Shown here in pieces: positions 59,626 through 64,000 of a stretch of 64,000 bases of DNA (position 1 is its first letter; each line of letters starts with the position of its first letter). The notes under the pieces were generated by a model. The model had not been told where the DNA came from. It saw only the letters and a list, made by a program, of their open reading frames with translations, and made no database searches. Source of the DNA: Cryptomeria japonica (lineage: Eukaryota > Streptophyta > Pinopsida > Cupressales > Cupressaceae); the NCBI RefSeq assembly GCF_030272615.1, contig NC_081407.1, positions 378,762,400 through 378,826,399 of the forward strand, in the 5' to 3' direction. A program made the position numbers and the translations under genes.

Positions 59626-60189
59626 AGGCACCCGCAGAGGGGGAGCCACAGGCAGAGGCAGAGGGGGCTAACCTAGTGGAGGATGAGCTACTAGATCTAA
59701 GGGAGATCTGCCAGGGCCAGACAGATGAGATCTAGGAGCTAGAGAGGGAGAAGGACTGGCTCAGGACGAAGCTCAGAGATACTGAGCAGGAGAGAGACCA
59801 AGCTATTCAGCTCTATACAAAGGCTAAGACAGCACTGAGGGCAGGGAGACAGGCAGCAGAAGATGCAGGGGCAGGATATGCGTATGTCCTGCAGGAAGGA
59901 GAGGAGATAGCCTACTAGAGGGACCTCTACTATGGTGCAGTGCCAGCAGATCAGCAGGTGAGGAGCTTCCATAGACCGTCGCGTACAACGACAACTACGA
60001 GAGGGAGTCGGAGGAGACAGGCATCGAGTGGTGGGGTTATGGGCCCGCCACCACCACCAGATAGAGGGGACAAGCAGGATGATCCTGGGGTGGGTCCCTC
60101 AGGGGCTCAGATTCCACCGAGGCCAGGCAGCTCCGAGGGAGGGAGTTCATCATAGCCTTAGAGGGCTCCCTTTGTATCAATTTTGACCA

Positions 60190-60855
60190 TTTGAATAAAT
60201 ACATTTATTTATTTAAATTATCCTTTTCCTAAATTAAATAAATATCTTATTTATTTAATTATCCCATTTCTTCTATTAATTAAATAAATCTTTATTTATT
60301 TAATTAATTCATTAGCCTTTTTCTACACATGACACATGTCATTCATCTCTTAATTCCTACACTACCTACCTCTTTCATTATTTTATTATTTCTTCTACCT
60401 ACCCTCTAATCCTAGCCGACCTCCTTTTTACACCTCTCAATCTTATCCCTCCATTTCATATAGTGTCTTCTATATAAGGAGATGCTTCCTTCATTATCAA
60501 ACCCTAATCAATCACTCTAATCAATCATCCTAATGATCTAATGAACTATTTTTGATCATTTGACTATACTATGATCCTGCTTGCAACCACATTCCGTTCT
60601 TTGTTGAGCTCTTGTGCACATAAAATCCGAGAGAAAATATATCAAGGAAGATCAATTGAGATAGGAAGAATGGAGATCAAAACCTTATTGGACACATGAT
60701 GGTATAATCTTTGTGATTTCATTTGATTTTGCATTGTCTTAGGTAATCTTCATATGTTATGGTGGATCTTTGTTATTGTTAGGCTAGGGTTTGGTGGTTG
60801 AATCCATTTAGCCTTTCAATTTTGTTACTATTGTTATCCATTTTCACCATAAACA
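60190..60855 (+). repeat. Outer LTR family, plus copy 3 (5' part missing)
   Basis: Homology to 42,523-43,005 begins at CATTTGAATAAATAC, about 130 bp into the LTR. It includes the downstream part absent from copy 1 and ends CACCATAAACA at the AATAC target duplication. Confidence 0.75.
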
Positions 60856-60860
60856 AATAC

Positions 60861-62318
60861 AATTTGTTTCAGCACCTATCTAGAGCATGCTATGATCCCG
60901 AGGGTTACATCCATTCAAGCAAGAAAAGACAGGATTTGGGAGACTACCTCCATGAGGAGGCTGAATTTGAAGACATGTGCAGGAATAAGGAGGTGGAAGA
61001 GCTTGTAGGAGTTATGGAGACCGTGGAGAAGAAGCTACAGGAAAGAAGGTAGAGACTAGAAAACATGGAGGGAGAACCAGCCCAAAGTGATTCAAGGGAA
61101 AATGAATTAGTCTCCAAGCTCCGTGCCCTTGAGAAGGAGAAGGATTCAGAGGTAGAGGATAGGCTTATTGTTGCTCTAAATGCAGAGACAGATGAAAGAA
61201 TAGTAGAACATGTTTCTTTTGTATCTGATGATCAGTTCATTAAGTCTAAGGAATTCAAATCATTCCTGTACCACTTCAAGGGTAAGAAATTGAGGGAAGC
61301 AGTGCCAAATGTGACTCCTGAGAATGAAGTAGAAATGATGATGAGGTTGAAGAAAGACATTAACACAAAATTTGAGACTATGACCCCACAAAGGGGCAGA
61401 CAATTGCTAGTAGAGGTAGGAATAATTGTGTTTCCAAGATGGGACCTGAGTGCTTCATTTATTTTTGATTCTTTGTTACGTTCAGATAATAAGGATATGA
61501 AGATAAACATCCAAGGAGTGTAAGATATTTTTATTGGATCAAGATATGATCCAAAGGAGGAAGAATTGTTATTGTGGGCCTTATATCCTCTTAATAAGAG
61601 GCCAAAAATCATTGATGTAGATAAATATTTTGGTCACATGATGACCTTGAAGGTTGGAGAAGTAGATCCTATAGTCACAACTAACATGGGTATCAATATT
61701 TCAAAATTTAATAAGGCCCAAATGAAACATGGGATAGCAGAGAAGAATAAGTATAAGGCTTTGTATGAAGAGACCCTTAAGAGGAGTGGGCACCATGTTC
61801 CCCAACTTACAGATTCAGGAGGCCAATGGAAGAATTTTTTTGAAAAGCTATCTTATGAACATAACAAGTTGAAAAAATAGATGAAGAGCATTAGGACTGA
61901 TACCACTTGCATGTTGCTAAGTAGGAGGTATGACAATATGAAGAAAGCATTGAATGAATTCTGGGGTGAATATCAAAGGAACATGGACAATATGATTTCA
62001 CACACCAGAATTTGAGATAGACTCGACATGATGTTACAGGATGCAATGACCAAAGATAAAGTATAAAAGAAGGTGCAAGGTCTGCTTGTTACACATGACA
62101 GAGTTACATAGGCATTGAAGTCTAAATTTGATGAATGCCAGCAGATTGTTGAGCATGGGATTCCCAGTCTGGTAGATGATGCAGGTGTGATCAAAGACAA
62201 AACTGTATGGATCTCTGAGTGCAAGTCTATGCTTAATGCAACTCAAGCCATCGCCAGAGAAAATGTCCTTGACATGAATGACACGGCTGATCAATTGGAA
62301 AAAAATTTATGTGATTGA
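60861..62318 (+). pseudogene. F/E-family gene, plus copy: C-terminal part
   Basis: The frame resumes in phase with 42,522 (VDEY then NLFQHLSRACYDPEG) and stays single to 62,318 with about six stops. KFETMTPQRGRQLLVEVGII aligns with KFKAITPKKGREMVSKAGVL of the minus copy and PRWDLSASFIFDSL with PEWDIADALVLEAI. The segment before it (DLGDYLHEEAEFEDM..., VMETVEKKLQERR) and after (EKLSYEHNKLKK, MKKALNEFWGEYQRN) is rich in charged helices. Together with 41,171-42,522 the gene is about 930 codons. Function unknown. Confidence 0.65.
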
Positions 62319-64000
62319 GAATGCAGCTAAGGATGCCATCTTCAATGCTACAACATATAAGGATCCGGCCTACTTGGGGCATATTAAAAAATATGGAGGG
62401 CGGCTAGATTGAAAGTCCTAGTGTGGTGTTTTAGTTTATGTAATGTAATTGATATCTTAGTTAGGCATTTTAATTTCTGTTCAGTTAGTTGTTAAGATAA
62501 TGAAAGGGTGTGTCCTTTCACTCCTATCTTTCAGCATTTGTATTTGTATTGAGTCATCTTGCATAACAAAGGGATTTTTTTTTTTGGGGGGGGGGGTTTG
62601 GATCATCATTGCTGTAAGGACTGAAAGTCATATGTATTAGGAAATTTTATAGGAAGTAGAAGTGTCATTTTGTGTAAGCAAATTGCAATGAAGTATCTCC
62701 AAGTGTAGCTTCTGTGTACTGTCATTTCTTAGACATTAATATACAAGATTCGCTGTTTCTACTTCAAATGTACTAATTACTTTATGTGTTGATGAAATAT
62801 GCTTTGTCCTCTTGATAAATCTGTATAAGAATTTGCTGTAATGTGAATCACATTTTGTTACATCAAATGTGAGTTTCGGTTCTTATTGTTTATGTGAGAC
62901 ATATTGAACCATTATAGTGATTATTGATATTGTCTCTTGAGTTGATAATGTTATCTATCCACAAAGTATCATTATATTCTAAGATATAGAGACATTGCTC
63001 TGTTGTTAATTCTTTCAGATCCTGATTTAATATGCATTAGGTCCTTGAGAGAGAAGTATTCTTCTAAAACCTTTTGAATTATTCTATTGCATATTTCTTG
63101 AATGTCCTAAAACCACTTTATTTCCAAAATATAACAATCTTTGTACACAATTATCTTTTCATTCAGTTTTCAATCTTGCGAAGAACTGTCGTAGTAAAGT
63201 TTAAATTATCTTGTGAAGAACTATCTTAGTAAAGTTTAAGTCCACTATAAATAACCTTTTTTGTGCTTGAGAGGAAGAGGCACACCCACCTGGGTTTAGT
63301 GGAGTCTAAAGTGCAGAGGGAATTGGTCTTCGACCATGCCTGTTCGTTGCCCAAGCCCGATTGGACTACTTGAGGGTTTGGTGAGTATTTTTGTTTTCCA
63401 ATTTGTGGTTTTGGGCACCAACAACTTGTTCCACCAAATGGAAGAGATAGGGAAATTAAGACCATGCTAAGGAAATTCATCATACCAAGTGAGGTGTTAG
63501 GAAACTATTTACCATTTTTTATGCATTTTCCACATTTTGAGGTGATGATCCATATTTTGGATTAGGTGTTTGAATAATGGAATACTCAAAGCTCCACATG
63601 TGAATTTGATAGTCATTTCAACGATGATTGTCCCTTAGGTTGTTACTTTTCTCAAATCTGGCCTATGAGCCTTTGTATGCCTAAAATAGCATAAATTTGC
63701 ATTATGATCTAAAACAACTTCTAAAGCCTCATTAGGCATTTAGGCATATCAATTTAATGCTAGGAAGTCATGCTAGGAGGTTCAGTATAAGTAAAAATGC
63801 ATAAAATGCAAAAATTCACATTTGAGCAAAAGTTGTCATTGTTGCTTGACAACTTTTTGCAACTTTTTGAGAAACTTTGCATTTTTTTAGCAAATCGGTG
63901 GTTAGGAAACCGATGAAGAGTTAGTTATGACCAAAATGGCATATAAAATGCTCTGAGAATGACAAAAATGACCAAAATAGAAACTCAATTGTGCTACAAG
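62319..64000. other. 3' flank without recognisable gene
   Basis: Contains adjacent homopolymers (T run then G run) near 62,575-62,597. The 85-codon minus frame at 63,226-63,483 has no recognisable domain. GCATAAAATGC-type sequence near the right end is AT-rich spacer. Confidence 0.5.

Larger units (their letters stand above)
57332..60155 (+). pseudogene. Plant mobile domain (PMD) gene of the outer element
   Basis: Exon 1: 57,332-57,397, MAFVHRFDRVR-stop-FQRPVEAGEP, ending at GTAAGT. Intron 1: 57,398-58,184 ends in TTTGCTTGACTGCAG. Exon 2 starts EYLPMLESWERFPSMQ, reaches LSVEDRAT and, after a small frameshift, REMGLRHVLYVPEFRV. CTFHLPMGEMTVTLEDVYRI is the PMD hallmark. LLQVWAYEHLPVTRPIHF and DRVYRQYGRIQRMP follow. 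A G-run at 59,332-59,341 marks a second frameshift into an Arg/Gly and Gln-rich region, then a helical ELEREKDWLRTKLRDTEQE part and a Pro/Gly-rich end. About eleven stops, nine of them TAG, often where a Trp or Gln is expected. Same family as the 54-kb antisense gene. Confidence 0.78.
42523..60855. mobile_element. 18.3-kb composite insertion inside the E gene
   Basis: AATAC occurs directly on both sides (42,518-42,522 and 60,856-60,860), a 5-bp target duplication. The first base block, TATAGACACCC, matches the LTR start TGTAGACACTC with one change at the second base. The last block, CACCATAAACA, matches the LTR end CACCATACACA. Inside are a plus LTR lacking its 3' part, a fragment of a PMD gene, a complete minus LTR split by a Ty3 element, a plus PMD gene, and a plus LTR lacking its 5' part. 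No gag or pol belongs to the outer family. The arrangement is not that of a simple LTR element; it needs recombination or aberrant reverse transcription. Confidence 0.7.

Noticed and set aside
63226-63483. 85-codon minus-strand frame
   Set aside because: No domain, no homologue in the window.

Overview
The window is repeat-dominated plant nuclear DNA, most like a large-genome gymnosperm (conifer). That placement is inferred from the element types, their degree of decay, the AT-rich spacers and the absence of an intact host gene; no marker gene identifies the species. I see no rRNA, tRNA, CRISPR array, bacterial operon or organellar block. Almost every coding stretch is a transposable element or a repeat-borne gene, and nearly all carry stops or frameshifts.

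Layout. 0-4.3 kb: minus-strand remains of an unnamed gene family (here the MGG family) and two L1-type LINE RNase H fragments, one split by a short terminal-inverted-repeat element. 5.18-7.49 kb: a 2.3-kb Ty1/copia element with both LTRs, a primer site, a polypurine tract and an intact gag but no pol. 8.67-10.1 kb: a second MGG-family copy. 11.96-13.56 kb: a 1.6-kb polypyrimidine tract with a pure CT run. 13.98-17.97 kb: a probable minus-strand LTR holding a 0.8-kb TA/TG microsatellite. 18.8-20.1 kb: a probable LINE 3' end. 21.9-26 kb: small inverted-repeat elements, a possible SINE and an unusual palindromic-motif cluster with a perfect hairpin. 27.0-31.9 kb: an L1-type LINE (ORF1-like, endonuclease, reverse transcriptase), decayed, followed by three more small inverted-repeat elements.

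35.16-38.69 kb (minus) and 41.17-42.52 plus 60.86-62.32 kb (plus) are two copies of a long, apparently intronless gene family of more than 1,000 codons that I do not recognise (here the F/E family). The plus copy is split by an 18.3-kb composite insertion flanked by a 5-bp duplication (AATAC); the reading frame continues exactly across the insertion point. Inside the insertion are three copies of one LTR family (two plus, one minus) and a plus-strand plant-mobile-domain (PMD) gene with a visible intron. The minus LTR is split by a 12.8-kb Ty3/gypsy element (43,716-56,506) with two 1,671-bp LTRs and a 5-bp duplication (AGTAT).

The Ty3 element looks like the Tat lineage: protease, G-patch-like segment, reverse transcriptase, degenerate RNase H, a second RNase H, integrase, then an antisense PMD gene with introns. 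The two PMD genes are related. Their first introns each hold a tandem array of hairpin-forming units, with unrelated sequences. In one intron the stem arms change together from unit to unit. This is the most unusual structure I can see in the window.
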